A stretch of 64,000 nucleotides of DNA from Deltaproteobacteria bacterium. Its GTDB lineage: Bacteria; Myxococcota; B64-G9. Position numbers and translations under genes: made by a program. The stretch covers positions 1 to 64,000 of the forward strand of contig JAFDKH010000020.1 in the NCBI GenBank assembly GCA_019307065.1, written 5' to 3'. The notes below the pieces were generated by a model. The model was not told where the DNA came from. It worked only from the letters and a program-made list of their open reading frames with translations, and did not search any database. Shown here in pieces: positions 27,210 through 35,944 of this stretch; positions within the stretch are counted from its first letter, which is position 1; the number at the start of each line of letters is the position of its first letter.

Positions 27210-27320
27210 CTAGACTTTATAAATCAGATCCATGTAACGAGTCAGCAGTTCACCGACCTCGGTCCTGAAAGGTATTGTGGCGGCCAAGCCATAGACCGGG
27301 GCCATGCCACCCTTCTCTTG
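27168..27320. repeat. Direct repeat copy B: 3' ends of methyltransferase and S1P-lyase genes
   Basis: About 153 bp matching 22420-22568. It contains the end of the complete lyase gene and a 13-codon remnant of the methyltransferase gene. It carries GCTAGCTA between the stop codons, where copy A has only GCTA. Deleting 22569-27320 would restore a simple convergent methyltransferase/lyase junction. Confidence 0.9.
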
Positions 27321-28727
27321 CGGATTGGCCTCGACATAGGCAACAGCCTTACGTAAATCGTCCAGGAATCGCTCGGCCACGCCGGGCTTGGTGTGCCTGA
27401 GAGTGATACACAGGTGGACTGCCGACGGCTTGTGCAAGCCATTCAGGTTCCAGTGGCGCTTGGTCATGAAATCCATGATTTTGTATACATCCAGCGACTC
27501 GGAGTCGAAAGAAATCACCCAAAGAGGATCTCCAAGTATGCGGAGTTGGCTGATTTCGGCCATGCCCGCCCGAATCTTGTCGGCCGTCTCCAATATCTTG
27601 CGAGTAGCATCCATATAGCCGCTCTCACCCATAGAAAGCAGAGCCGCCCAGCAGGCTGAACTCAAGGCACCCGGCCGCGAACCGGCGAAGGTCGGCGAGA
27701 AATACATACCCCCGGGCCAGTCGGTCGCCGTGAAATACTGATAGTGACGCAGATCCATTCCGCGGTACAAAACTACTGAAGTTCCTTTGGCGGCATAGCC
27801 ATATTTATGAGTGTCGGCCGACATACTCGTTACGCCCGGCAGGCTGAAATCAAAAGCCGGCACTTTATAACCGAGTTTGACGGCCCAGGGCAAAACGAAA
27901 CCGCCCAGACAAGCATCGGTGTGAAAACCGATTCCTCTTCTTCTAGCTAACTCCGACAGTTCTTCAATCGGATCGACAACTCCATGGGGAAACGAAGGCG
28001 CCGAACCGACAATCACAATCGTGTTTCGATTAATCGCCTTTTTAGTTTTGTGCAGATCAGCACGGCAGTCGCTGCCGACCGGAACCCGTATCTGCTTGAT
28101 GCCGAAGTACTGAGCCGCTTTGTCGAAAGCGGCATGAACCGTAGTCGGAACAATCATGTTTGGCCGATAAATCTTTTTACGATCTCGGGCCCGGTCACGA
28201 TAGGTTTTCATGGCCAGCATGATACTCTCGGTCCCCCCGGAAGAGACCGTGCCGCAAATTCCGTCCGGAGTGCCGACCTGCTCGGCTCCCAGCATATGGG
28301 CGGTCATCGAAACTATTTCGGCCTCGTACTTGGTCGTACTGGGCCATAGATCTGAATGTAACGGATTGCATTGTGAAGTAACTTTGTATACTTCACTCAA
28401 AAAATCGGTATGCTCGTCATCGCCGTGATAGACGGCCCCGGACACAAACCCGTCTTTCCAGCGCGACTCCTCTTTTTCGTTCAAGTCGTGGATCTCATCC
28501 AGGATCGCCTGCCGCTTGCGACCCTTTTCGGGTAGGCGATGAAAACGAGTATATTCGTCTCGATAGGGTTTTAGGGTGTCCTCGAGGTCAGCCATCATCT
28601 TGTCATATTCTTTGTCCAGCTTCTTCTTGACGAACGGAATGGTCTTGGCGACCTTCATGATGGTTGCAAATACGCGCGGATCAACCCGGTCAAGTTGTTT
28701 CAAGAAATAGTCTTTTACGGTCATCAT
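27210..28727 (-). CDS. PLP-dependent sphingosine-1-phosphate-lyase-like enzyme
   Basis: 505 residues of the group II PLP decarboxylase fold. The segments [17 protein letters not shown], the aspartate in HTDACLGG, the PLP lysine in [13 protein letters not shown], and [15 protein letters not shown] with AGSRPG are those of sphingosine-1-phosphate lyases. The reaction would split a phosphorylated long-chain base into ethanolamine phosphate and an aldehyde, but bacterial homologues may have other substrates. CAGGAG precedes the tandem ATG. It lies 22 bases after the broken FGGY kinase gene. Its last 36 codons are duplicated at 22458. Confidence 0.88.
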   Translation of the reverse strand: MMTVKDYFLKQLDRVDPRVFATIMKVAKTIPFVKKKLDKEYDKMMADLEDTLKPYRDEYTRFHRLPEKGRKRQAILDEIHDLNEKEESRWKDGFVSGAVYHGDDEHTDFLSEVYKVTSQCNPLHSDLWPSTTKYEAEIVSMTAHMLGAEQVGTPDGICGTVSSGGTESIMLAMKTYRDRARDRKKIYRPNMIVPTTVHAAFDKAAQYFGIKQIRVPVGSDCRADLHKTKKAINRNTIVIVGSAPSFPHGVVDPIEELSELARRRGIGFHTDACLGGFVLPWAVKLGYKVPAFDFSLPGVTSMSADTHKYGYAAKGTSVVLYRGMDLRHYQYFTATDWPGGMYFSPTFAGSRPGALSSACWAALLSMGESGYMDATRKILETADKIRAGMAEISQLRILGDPLWVISFDSESLDVYKIMDFMTKRHWNLNGLHKPSAVHLCITLRHTKPGVAERFLDDLRKAVAYVEANPQEKGGMAPVYGLAATIPFRTEVGELLTRYMDLIYKV

Positions 28728-28749
28728 GAGCTCCTGTCGCCCAAGATCG

Positions 28750-30310
28750 TTACTTTTGCGTGCGGTTCAATCTGGCATAGATCTTCTTGTTGGCCTTATA
28801 GATCTGTAAAAAAGCGTCATACAATTCGTCGTAGATTTCGCGATTGGCGGGGTTCGGCTGGTAGGTGTTCTCGATCTCGACTCGTCCGGGTATATCTTTA
28901 AAGCTCAGGTAACCCATAGAAACTGCACCCAGCAGACCGGCCCCGCGAACATTGGCCTGGATCGGATTGGCGACTTGTCCGACCGGTCGATCGAGAACAT
29001 CCGCAATAATCTGACACCAGGTATCAGACTGGGCGCCGCCCCCTATTATATCGATACGCTTAAGTCGCTGCTTGATAAATTTTTCGACATAAGTCAGCAA
29101 CCACCTGGCGTTATAGGCTACGCCCTCGAGCACCGCCCGGGCATAATGCTCGCGTGTGGTTTTCAGTGACTGGTTGAAAAAACCGCCTCGTAGAGTAGCA
29201 TCTTCAACCGGCGTGCGTTCACCGTACAGCCAGGGAGTGAAAATCAGTTTATCGCTGCCGGCCGGAACTCGTGACGCGATTTTACATAGAATCTGATGCA
29301 CATTATCCGGTTTTTTACCGGTCTCGAGTTCGTCGTCACAAAATAGAATATTGTTGATCAGAAAATCAAACGCGGCCCCGGCTATTTCCTGAGAGTTGCC
29401 GACTAAATACCTATCTGGAATGGCGGACGGCAATGACGCCATGTTATGCAGCAAATCCGTTTTTTTATAAGGAACATGACAGGTCAACCAGGGCATAGTC
29501 CTCGACTGCTCCGGAACCAAGCGCGGCCGACTGAACGTCGGGAGTGCCCATGACTACCTGGACACTTTTGCTCAAGCCCAACTGATCGGCAACTTCCGGC
29601 TTGATCACACCAAGAATATCGACCGCGCGCTTCAATTCGGGCAACTGGTCGCGCTCGATCCCAATCATAGAAATCAGTCTGTCGTCGTAATGAACTCGTG
29701 AAAGATCCCGGTTGTCGGTACACCAATGCAGCGTAATCGAATCATACGAAGCCGCAAACTTACCAGTCAGCCTCAGATTGAGATAGTCTTTGGGTTCGAG
29801 GAACTTGAAGGTTTGTTTACATATCTCGGGATGTTTGTCCTGTAAATATAGAATGTGGCCTACCGGATCTTTGCCGGATTGGGATGGTGCGCCGCCAGTC
29901 AAGCGAAGCCAGCGAATTGCCTTAAACAACTCGTAGCCTTCGATATTAATCAGACCCGAGATCATTTGCTTGGTGTAGTCAGCTCCCCTTGAATCCATCC
30001 AGATGATGGCATTCATCAGGTGCCGGCCCTGCTTGTCCACCGGGACCGTGCCCGCCCACTGAGCCGTGCAACAAATGGCAGTGATGTTTTCAGTGGCAAC
30101 CAGCTTCTTGGCAATCAGCCTTTTGGCGGCTGTCATTATTGCCGTCCACCAGTCGTCAGGGTCCTGTTCGGCGCCCCCGTCGGGCAGCAGAATCAGCCGG
30201 TTTGGTTCAAAATCGCTGCCGATAACTTCTCCGTCAGACGAAACAAGCGCGACCTTCGGGCCGGAAGTACCCAGGTCGACGGCTAGGATATATTTTTGAT
30301 CTTTACTCAG
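28750..30310 (-). pseudogene. FGGY-family carbohydrate kinase (xylulokinase-like) with internal out-of-frame deletion and CTG start
   Basis: The N-terminal half begins KYILAVDLGTSGPKVALV (phosphate-1 loop) and runs to GSGAVEDYA. The C-terminal half resumes in another frame at WLTCHVPYKKTDL and continues through the FGGY signature region to the end. About nine residues that family members have between EDYA and W are missing (about 26 bases); only four bases join the parts. No ATG, GTG or TTG exists between an upstream in-frame TGA and the conserved N terminus. The only near-start is CTG at 30310, with AAGGGAG six bases before it. The gene is followed closely by the lyase and overlaps the small gene upstream. 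Confidence 0.8.
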
Positions 30311-30689
30311 GGCTGTCTCCCTTCAGGTCGGAATAGGCCAGTAATTTTTGCTCTACAAAAGTAGCAACTCCTTGATCGATAGAACCGCTTCGTTCGCTGA
30401 ACCGGTCGGCAACCTTCCGGCAGTCAAAAATGCCGTCGGCTACCAGGATGGGTGCCGCCTTAATCCGGCCCGCGTTTTCGCCGTCATCAATACCGAAGTG
30501 ATCGTAGCCGGATTCCGCTTTCCAAATCAGCGTTTTCTCATCGGCGGTATTTTTCTTATAGGCCAACTGAAACTGGATAATTTCGTCAGCATCATCGAAC
30601 CAGACAAACAAATCGAAGTAGTCGTCGGTAAACCAGCGCTGAAAAGGTTTGTCGGCCTTCTGATTGATATGGCTGACTTCACGCAGCAT
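30303..30689 (-). CDS. Small conserved-type protein of unknown function
   Basis: 128 residues, acidic and rich in aromatic residues (YFDLFVWFDDADEIIQFQLAYKK). It has no signal peptide and no motif I recognise. AGAGGG lies six bases before the ATG. It overlaps the start of the kinase gene by eight bases, so it was probably translationally coupled to it. The pattern of strands and a turn suggests a compact alpha/beta fold. Confidence 0.65.
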   Translation of the reverse strand: MLREVSHINQKADKPFQRWFTDDYFDLFVWFDDADEIIQFQLAYKKNTADEKTLIWKAESGYDHFGIDDGENAGRIKAAPILVADGIFDCRKVADRFSERSGSIDQGVATFVEQKLLAYSDLKGDSPE

Positions 30690-30836
30690 GTACGACCCTC
30701 TTGGGTGTAAATCTACAGATCGTTACTCATTGCATACTACGCCAGCCCCGCTCAGGCAAGCCCCCAAAAAAAATCGCGTTGGAGAGTTACTGGACGGCAC
30801 CACCCTGCTGGCCCGTACTTTTCAAGAAGCTACGCC

Positions 30837-31133
30837 TCATGCAACCCTTTTTCTGCGCTGCATGGCCCGGTGCAAATCCAGGGTTGCTTGAAGATTCATC
30901 CATAGTTTGGCGGATGTTCCCAATGCCTGCGCCAGGTCCAGGGCGGCGTCGGCCGTTACTCCGCGTTTGCCGTTAACAAACTCACTTAGTCGTGTGCGGG
31001 TCCAGCCAATTTTTTCTGCAAAAGCAGTCTGGGTCATGCCCGCTGGCTTCAGAAATTCCTCAAGAAGGAATTCTCCAGGGTGAAATGGATTGCTTGGCTG
31101 CCTCATGACATCTCTCCAATCAGTGATAGTCAA
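30837..31133 (-). CDS. higA: HigA-type antitoxin
   Basis: 98 residues with the HigA/VapI arrangement: PFHPGEFLLEEFLKPAGMTQTAFA, then a helix-turn-helix (IGWTRTRLSEFVNGKRGV) and a helical tail. It neutralises HigB and represses the operon. It overlaps higB by 14 bases. The order toxin first, antitoxin second is typical of higBA. Confidence 0.93.
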   Translation of the reverse strand: MTITDWRDVMRQPSNPFHPGEFLLEEFLKPAGMTQTAFAEKIGWTRTRLSEFVNGKRGVTADAALDLAQALGTSAKLWMNLQATLDLHRAMQRRKRVA

Positions 31134-31410
31134 TCACCTGCACTTCGAATGCATTACCGTTTTGCCATCGAAAAACGATCCGCCATTGATCATTGACGCG
31201 AATCGAACGAAACCCTTTCCACTTGCCCCTGAGTAACTCCAGCCGGTTTGCCGGGGGCATGCGCAAGTCTCTTAACTCCGCAGCGTCGTGGAGATAAAGA
31301 AGCTTTCGTCTGGCCCTGCGCCGCAACTCAACAGGCAAGTGTCTTGTCGCTTTTGTATCTTTGTCGTCAAACAGATCCTCGGCCAGGCGGTTGGCAAAGC
31401 TCTGTATCAT
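31120..31410 (-). CDS. higB: HigB/RelE-family mRNA interferase toxin
   Basis: 96 residues with HigB/RelE signatures: RLAEDLFDDKDTKATRHLP, ANRLELLRGKWKGFRSIRVNDQWRI and a C-terminal EVQVIDYH with the catalytic-type His. It cleaves mRNA on the ribosome. It is the first gene of the higBA operon; an inverted repeat overlaps the start region. Confidence 0.93.
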   Translation of the reverse strand: MIQSFANRLAEDLFDDKDTKATRHLPVELRRRARRKLLYLHDAAELRDLRMPPANRLELLRGKWKGFRSIRVNDQWRIVFRWQNGNAFEVQVIDYH

Positions 31411-31438
31411 GTTACGATATTATCATACACCAGTAACA
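31410..31438. promoter_or_regulatory. higBA operator/promoter region
   Basis: TGTTAC (31410-31415) and GTAACA (31433-31438) are perfect 6-base inverted repeats with 17 bases between. The interval contains a TATGATAAT-like -10 on the minus strand, so bound HigA would block transcription. Confidence 0.55.
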
Positions 31439-31514
31439 AGATCAACAAGAAATGAAACCAAGGCCTACCGGTGATCGAGTTGGAAAATTGTCCAGTTTCG
31501 GTGGTTAGTACCGC

Positions 31515-31531
31515 CCCCGTTTGTTGGGGGT
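31515..31531. other. G/C-rich hairpin between higB and the TSP3 lipoprotein gene
   Basis: CCCCC (31515-31519) and GGGGG (31527-31531) can pair around a 7-base loop, followed by another G run. There is no T tract, so a terminator call is not secure. The rest of 31439-31565 shows nothing assignable. Confidence 0.3.
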
Positions 31532-31565
31532 TGGGGGCAACGCCAGAAGATCAGATGGGTGCGGC

Positions 31566-34500
31566 TTAGTTCCCCTGATAGTTCAAGAACAGTAATACAG
31601 CGACATCGTCCTGACTGGCTCCATCGTTTGTGAAATTGATCGCAAATTTGTTGGTCGGCGAAGCCTGGTAGACCGCCAGGCCTTCTGTGATGCTAAGCGG
31701 CGGGCCGAGCTCTGCTTCCCATTCGGCTTTGCTGCTTCCTATGCCGTTGCCGGCGGCTGTTTTTCCATAGTAGGGAGCATATAGAGAGACTGTGATTAGT
31801 CGATTCAGATCGACTACGAAAATAACATCATCACCGCCAAGAAACTCCATACCCAGGATACGATAAGAGTCCAGATAGAATTGCAGCTCCATTGGTCCGT
31901 AGGGTGTATCTACTTCGGCGAGGAGGCTATAAGTCCAGTCGGCTTGGCCCAAGGCACCGCGGTGAACTCCAATCAAGGAGCCAGTCTCGTAACCGTTGCC
32001 GCATTGGATGGTTGTTGATCCGAAAGTCAGCCTGGCGGCCGCCGGATTAATCAGTCCATCGGGCGGCTGGGGATAGGGCCGGGTGATCGTGAAGAAAGTC
32101 GCCGTATCGATTTCGTCGTAGCCGATAAACAGGCCCCGGGTGAAGTAATACTCCATGCGCCCCCCGGGAAATTCGCCGTAAGGCGAAACAATGGCGGAAC
32201 GATCCGGGTTCTGGTAGGCCGCAAACGAGTGGACCTGGCTGAGCATAGACCCGACACCCAGATCCTCTTGGGTGCGGGCATTCAAACCGTCGCGGGCGGT
32301 CATAGAAATTATGTGGTCCTGGGCATCGAAGGCCAGGTCATCATTAACATTGATACCGGTTGTCCATAAAGTGTCGTAGAGAAACGCCAAGGTGTAGTTG
32401 CTGCTGCCGACGCTCAGCCCGGGCTCGCCTGTTTGAGCCTGGATATCTGCCAGGGACACAAAAACTGATTGACTCGAACTTACCTCGAGCGGGCCAATCC
32501 CCTCCCCCGGCGTTATAATCCAGGCCGTCCGGATGTCATCCCCCGGGCTGGGCAAGCCCACCGTCCAGGTGTTCGACAAATCCTCACTGGTTTCATCGTG
32601 ACCGCTAATTCCGTTGCCGCCCGACCAGGTTTCTGCGCCTTCTGCATAATTTTTGCGCTGGAAGGACTGGTTGGCCGCGTGAGGATTAAGATAGTCCTGC
32701 TGCTGGTAGGCGGTATCGGGCAGGTAGGTAGCCGAGCCGACACTTTGGTCAGTTTTGTCGGACCAGGCGATGAATTCGCCCTCGGTCTCTGCCCAGACAA
32801 AGTAGTCAACATCTTGCACGAGATCGCTGCTACCGTCCCAGTAGAAGAGAACCACGACCTCCGAGGCATCTTCGAGGCCGGCCTGGGCCCCGACTGATCC
32901 GTTGAAAGCCGGCAGCATATTCAAAGTGGCTCCGCTGCCGTCTGAACAAACGGCAAAATCCGGGGCTCGATTGTGGCGGCTGTTGAACTCAGTTACAGGC
33001 GAGACGGCGATAGTTTTGTATTCGCCCGGACCTATTGATGAACCTGGCGGAAACTTCACGGCAAAATCGTCATCACCCAGGTCGGCCAGACCGGCAATCA
33101 ACCAATACTCCAAATCTTCGGAATGGTTGGTGGCATCCCAGAGATAATAACCATCCAGATCAATCGGCTGAGCACTCATATTGAAAATTTCGATAAACTC
33201 GCCATGGCTCGGCCGCAGACATATTTCGGACAGCAACAGATTTCCGCTGCCTTCACAAGCATCGCCGATCCCGTCCGAGTCGAAATCATTCTGTTGGGGA
33301 TTGAAAGCCCAAAGGCAGTTATCATCGCAGTCTTGAGTCTGACCGGCCGCGCAGGGATTATCTGAGACCGTCCCGCTGGCGTCGCCGTCTTCATAAATAC
33401 CATCGCCGTCAATATCCAAATCGCAGACGTCGCCTTGCCCGTCGTCATCGAAGTCGAGTTGCTGGGGATTGAACTGGCCGGGACAGTTGTCGCTGTCGGC
33501 GCAAGCCCCGTCTTGATCGATGTCATCATCCGGATCGTAGGGACAGACATCGCACAGATCACCAGCGCCGTCTTGATCGTCATCGGCCTGGTCACCGTTC
33601 GATATTGTCGGGCAGTTGTCACAAACATCGCCGACTTCGTCGGAATCCCCGTCTGCTTGATCGGGATTGGCATCTTCGGGACAGTTGTCACTGTCAGCGC
33701 AAGCCCCGTCTTGATCGATGTCATCATCGGGATCGTAGGGACAGACATCGCACAGATCACCAGCGCCGTCCTGATCGTCATCGGCCTGGTCGCCGTTCGA
33801 TATTGTCGGGCAATTGTCACAGACGTCGCCGACTTCGTCGGCATCCCCGTCGGCTTGATCGGGATTGGCGTCTTCGGGACAGTTGTCAAATCCTAAACAG
33901 ATTCCATCATGATCGGCATCGGTACAATCATCGCAAACATCTCCCAGTCCGTCCTCGTCGGCATCGGCTTGATCCGGGTTGGGTGTGTTGAGGCAGTTAT
34001 CACAGACATTGCCGACCGAGTCTCCGTCACTGTCGGCCTGGTCCTGGTTGGCTAACTCGGGGCAATTATCGACATCGGCGCATAGCCCGTCACCATCAAA
34101 ATCGTTGGCGGAGTCATTCGGACAGGCATCACAAACATCGCCGATAAAATCGCCGTCCAGATCCGACTGGTCGTTGTTCGAAACGACCGGACAGTTGTCA
34201 CACAAGTCGCCGATATCATCCGCATCCCCGTCGTCCTGTCCGCCATTCGACACATCCGGGCAGTTATCGCAATCATCGCCCAACAGGTCGCTGTCAAAGT
34301 CTGCCTGGCCCGGGTTGGCGGTCAGCGGACAGTTATCACAGACATCTCCGACAGAATCGTCATCTCCGTCGGCCTGTTCGCTATTCGACACATCCGGGCA
34401 GTTATCGCAATCGTCGCCCAACAGATCGCTGTCAAAATCTGCCTGACTTGAGTTAGCGGTCTGGGGACAGTTGTCGCAGACATCCCCGACCATATCACTA

Positions 34501-35114
34501 TCGCTGTCGGCCTGGTCGCTATTCGGCCCTTCAGGGCAATTGTCGCAAACATTTCCAACCGAGTCCTGATCGGAGTCAAGCTGATCGGTGTTCGCAGTAG
34601 CTGCACAGTTATCACAAACACTGCCGACCGAGTCGTTGTCCGGATCCAGTTGGTCGGGATTAAATTCATCCGGGCAGTTATCCAGACAGTTGGCATTCAC
34701 TCCGCCAGCACAGGCCGTCCAGCCCGGCCGGTCTGCCACCGCATCGGGTATTCCATCGGCATCCCGGTCGGTCGCCTCGACACAGGCCGGCTGATCGCCG
34801 ACTGTTTGATCGCAGCCCAGAACACAAACGGTTTCATCGTAACCCAAGCCGTCGCCGCGGCATTCGAACAGAACTCCGTCTTGGCACCGACTACTGCCGG
34901 GCAGACAGGCAACACATCCGCCTTGCCAGCACTCAAGTTGACTTGCCGAACAATCTTCTTCCAGCCAACTCGTGCCGTTGCCATCGCACTGGCGAGCCAG
35001 ATTGCCGTCACAGACCTGTTCACCGGCGGTGCAAATCTCGGACTGATATTCGGTACAGGCGGACAGAGTCAGGACTACGAGGGCAATGGATATCGACGCA
35101 TACGAGGTTTTCAT
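31566..35114 (-). CDS. Thrombospondin type 3 repeat and lamin-tail-domain lipoprotein
   Basis: 1182 residues with signal peptide and lipobox LSAC. A short Cys-rich head is followed by about 20 thrombospondin type 3 repeats (DNCP...NxxQxDxDxDxxGDxCD), each a predicted calcium-binding loop with disulfides. A lamin-tail domain follows (LLLSEICLRPSHGEFIEIFN), then a C-terminal region of about 400 residues of unknown fold. The ATG at 35114 with GAGG upstream precedes the signal peptide; the frame extends further 5' without coding character. It is probably a large cell-surface adhesin or scaffold. Two repeat blocks are near-identical (see tandem repeat). Confidence 0.9.
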   Translation of the reverse strand: MKTSYASISIALVVLTLSACTEYQSEICTAGEQVCDGNLARQCDGNGTSWLEEDCSASQLECWQGGCVACLPGSSRCQDGVLFECRGDGLGYDETVCVLGCDQTVGDQPACVEATDRDADGIPDAVADRPGWTACAGGVNANCLDNCPDEFNPDQLDPDNDSVGSVCDNCAATANTDQLDSDQDSVGNVCDNCPEGPNSDQADSDSDMVGDVCDNCPQTANSSQADFDSDLLGDDCDNCPDVSNSEQADGDDDSVGDVCDNCPLTANPGQADFDSDLLGDDCDNCPDVSNGGQDDGDADDIGDLCDNCPVVSNNDQSDLDGDFIGDVCDACPNDSANDFDGDGLCADVDNCPELANQDQADSDGDSVGNVCDNCLNTPNPDQADADEDGLGDVCDDCTDADHDGICLGFDNCPEDANPDQADGDADEVGDVCDNCPTISNGDQADDDQDGAGDLCDVCPYDPDDDIDQDGACADSDNCPEDANPDQADGDSDEVGDVCDNCPTISNGDQADDDQDGAGDLCDVCPYDPDDDIDQDGACADSDNCPGQFNPQQLDFDDDGQGDVCDLDIDGDGIYEDGDASGTVSDNPCAAGQTQDCDDNCLWAFNPQQNDFDSDGIGDACEGSGNLLLSEICLRPSHGEFIEIFNMSAQPIDLDGYYLWDATNHSEDLEYWLIAGLADLGDDDFAVKFPPGSSIGPGEYKTIAVSPVTEFNSRHNRAPDFAVCSDGSGATLNMLPAFNGSVGAQAGLEDASEVVVLFYWDGSSDLVQDVDYFVWAETEGEFIAWSDKTDQSVGSATYLPDTAYQQQDYLNPHAANQSFQRKNYAEGAETWSGGNGISGHDETSEDLSNTWTVGLPSPGDDIRTAWIITPGEGIGPLEVSSSQSVFVSLADIQAQTGEPGLSVGSSNYTLAFLYDTLWTTGINVNDDLAFDAQDHIISMTARDGLNARTQEDLGVGSMLSQVHSFAAYQNPDRSAIVSPYGEFPGGRMEYYFTRGLFIGYDEIDTATFFTITRPYPQPPDGLINPAAARLTFGSTTIQCGNGYETGSLIGVHRGALGQADWTYSLLAEVDTPYGPMELQFYLDSYRILGMEFLGGDDVIFVVDLNRLITVSLYAPYYGKTAAGNGIGSSKAEWEAELGPPLSITEGLAVYQASPTNKFAINFTNDGASQDDVAVLLFLNYQGN
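33481..33876. repeat. 198-bp tandem duplication inside the TSP3 region
   Basis: 33481-33678 and 33679-33876 are head-to-tail copies differing at about 11 positions by eye. The unit encodes 66 residues covering three TSP3 loops. The higher similarity compared with the other repeats marks a recent expansion. Confidence 0.88.
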
Positions 35115-35206
35115 GGCCTGTACCTCAGCGGTCATTGTGAAATCTCGTAAAATGCTACGACATCTTTGACGTAATAGGCAAGCATCGATTAAACAACAGG
35201 AACGTA

Positions 35207-35278
35207 GCTCCGACAAATTACTTCTCAGCACCTTAAAGTTTGGAGACCAAGGAGAAAGAAGTAACGGAGCCACGCTCC
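35207..35278 (-). other. Dyad with two mutually exclusive pairings upstream of the TSP3 lipoprotein gene
   Basis: GCTCCG (35207-35212) pairs with CGGAGC (35265-35270), and TTACTTC (35218-35224) pairs with GAAGTAA (35258-35264), forming a stacked stem with a 5-base bulge. The same GGAGC can instead pair with GCTCC at 35274-35278 in a tight hairpin. It lies 93 bases before the lipoprotein start and could be a leader element. No known family matched. Confidence 0.4.
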
Positions 35279-35331
35279 TGCTGGTGGACTGACTAGCACT
35301 ATTTATAAGATAGACCGTCTTGCAAGGCTTT

Positions 35332-35426
35332 AGCGGACATTTTTCTTGTGTTAAACTTGCCCAGGGTGGCTTGATTAGTAGCCAGAAGGCTAAATTCCGA
35401 TCGGCCTGGGCATTTAAATGTCCGTT
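35332..35426 (+). other. Nested-stem structured leader before the ECF sigma gene
   Basis: CGGACATTT (35334-35342) pairs with AAATGTCCG (35416-35424) and can be extended by a G-U and an A-U pair that work only for plus-strand RNA. Inside it GCCCAGG (35359-35365) pairs with CCTGGGC (35405-35411), and inside that TGGCT (35367-35371) pairs with AGCCA (35380-35384). The structure ends 38 bases before the TTG start codon. It could be a cis-acting RNA or a large operator. With the 35207-35278 dyad it accounts for most of the 350-base intergenic region. Confidence 0.5.
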
Positions 35427-35464
35427 TCCGGCGCTCAACTGCAGTCATTCCATAGAGGTATGCC

Positions 35465-35944
35465 TTGATAGATGTTGACATCTGGTATCGACGATATGGC
35501 GAGTCAGTCCATAGGCGCTGTTTGCGGCTCACTCGAAACCAGACCCAAGCGCTCGATTTAATGCAGGAGGTATTCTTGCGCGCTCATCGCTATAGAAAAT
35601 CATTCAGAGGCGACTCGTCCCCGCTGACCTGGCTTTTTACAATCTCCGACAGGTGTTTTTTCGATCTAGTTCGCAAGAAAGTCGAACCAGTTTCGGGCAG
35701 CGACGTCGAGACCTTTGTCCGCGATGAACAAGAGGGGGCCGAGACAATCTTTTTGCGCCACGATCTGGTGGCCAAGTTGCTTGCTCGGGCACCAAAAGAC
35801 GTTCGCCAGATAGTGATTCATCGATATTTCGACGAACTCGAACATAAACAAATCGCCGCGCGGCTGAATATCAACGAAAAGACGGTTCGGCGTAAACTGG
35901 AAAAGTTTCTCGCCGTCGCTCGTAAGTTTGCAAGGAGGGCGTGA
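35465..35944 (+). CDS. ECF-type RNA polymerase sigma factor
   Basis: 159 residues with sigma region 2 (LMQEVFLRAHRYRKSFRGDSSPLTWLFTISDRCFFDLVRKK) and region 4 (LPKDVRQ-type start, here APKDVRQIVIHRYFDELEHKQIAARLNINEKTVRRKLEK). The start is TTG with AGAGG six bases upstream. Its stop overlaps the ATG of the membrane protein that follows, the typical arrangement for a sigma/anti-sigma pair. It likely autoregulates the operon with the caspase gene. Confidence 0.92.
   Translation: MIDVDIWYRRYGESVHRRCLRLTRNQTQALDLMQEVFLRAHRYRKSFRGDSSPLTWLFTISDRCFFDLVRKKVEPVSGSDVETFVRDEQEGAETIFLRHDLVAKLLARAPKDVRQIVIHRYFDELEHKQIAARLNINEKTVRRKLEKFLAVARKFARRA

Noticed and set aside
30690..30836. Terminator or small gene between higA and the small protein gene
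   Set aside because: A C/G-rich stretch next to an A run is visible, but no stem with good pairing or coding frame could be supported.
33400..34700. CRISPR-like or satellite repeats and long plus-strand reading frames
   Set aside because: The periodicity is explained by thrombospondin type 3 repeats encoded on the minus strand. The opposite-strand frames are repetitive shadows.
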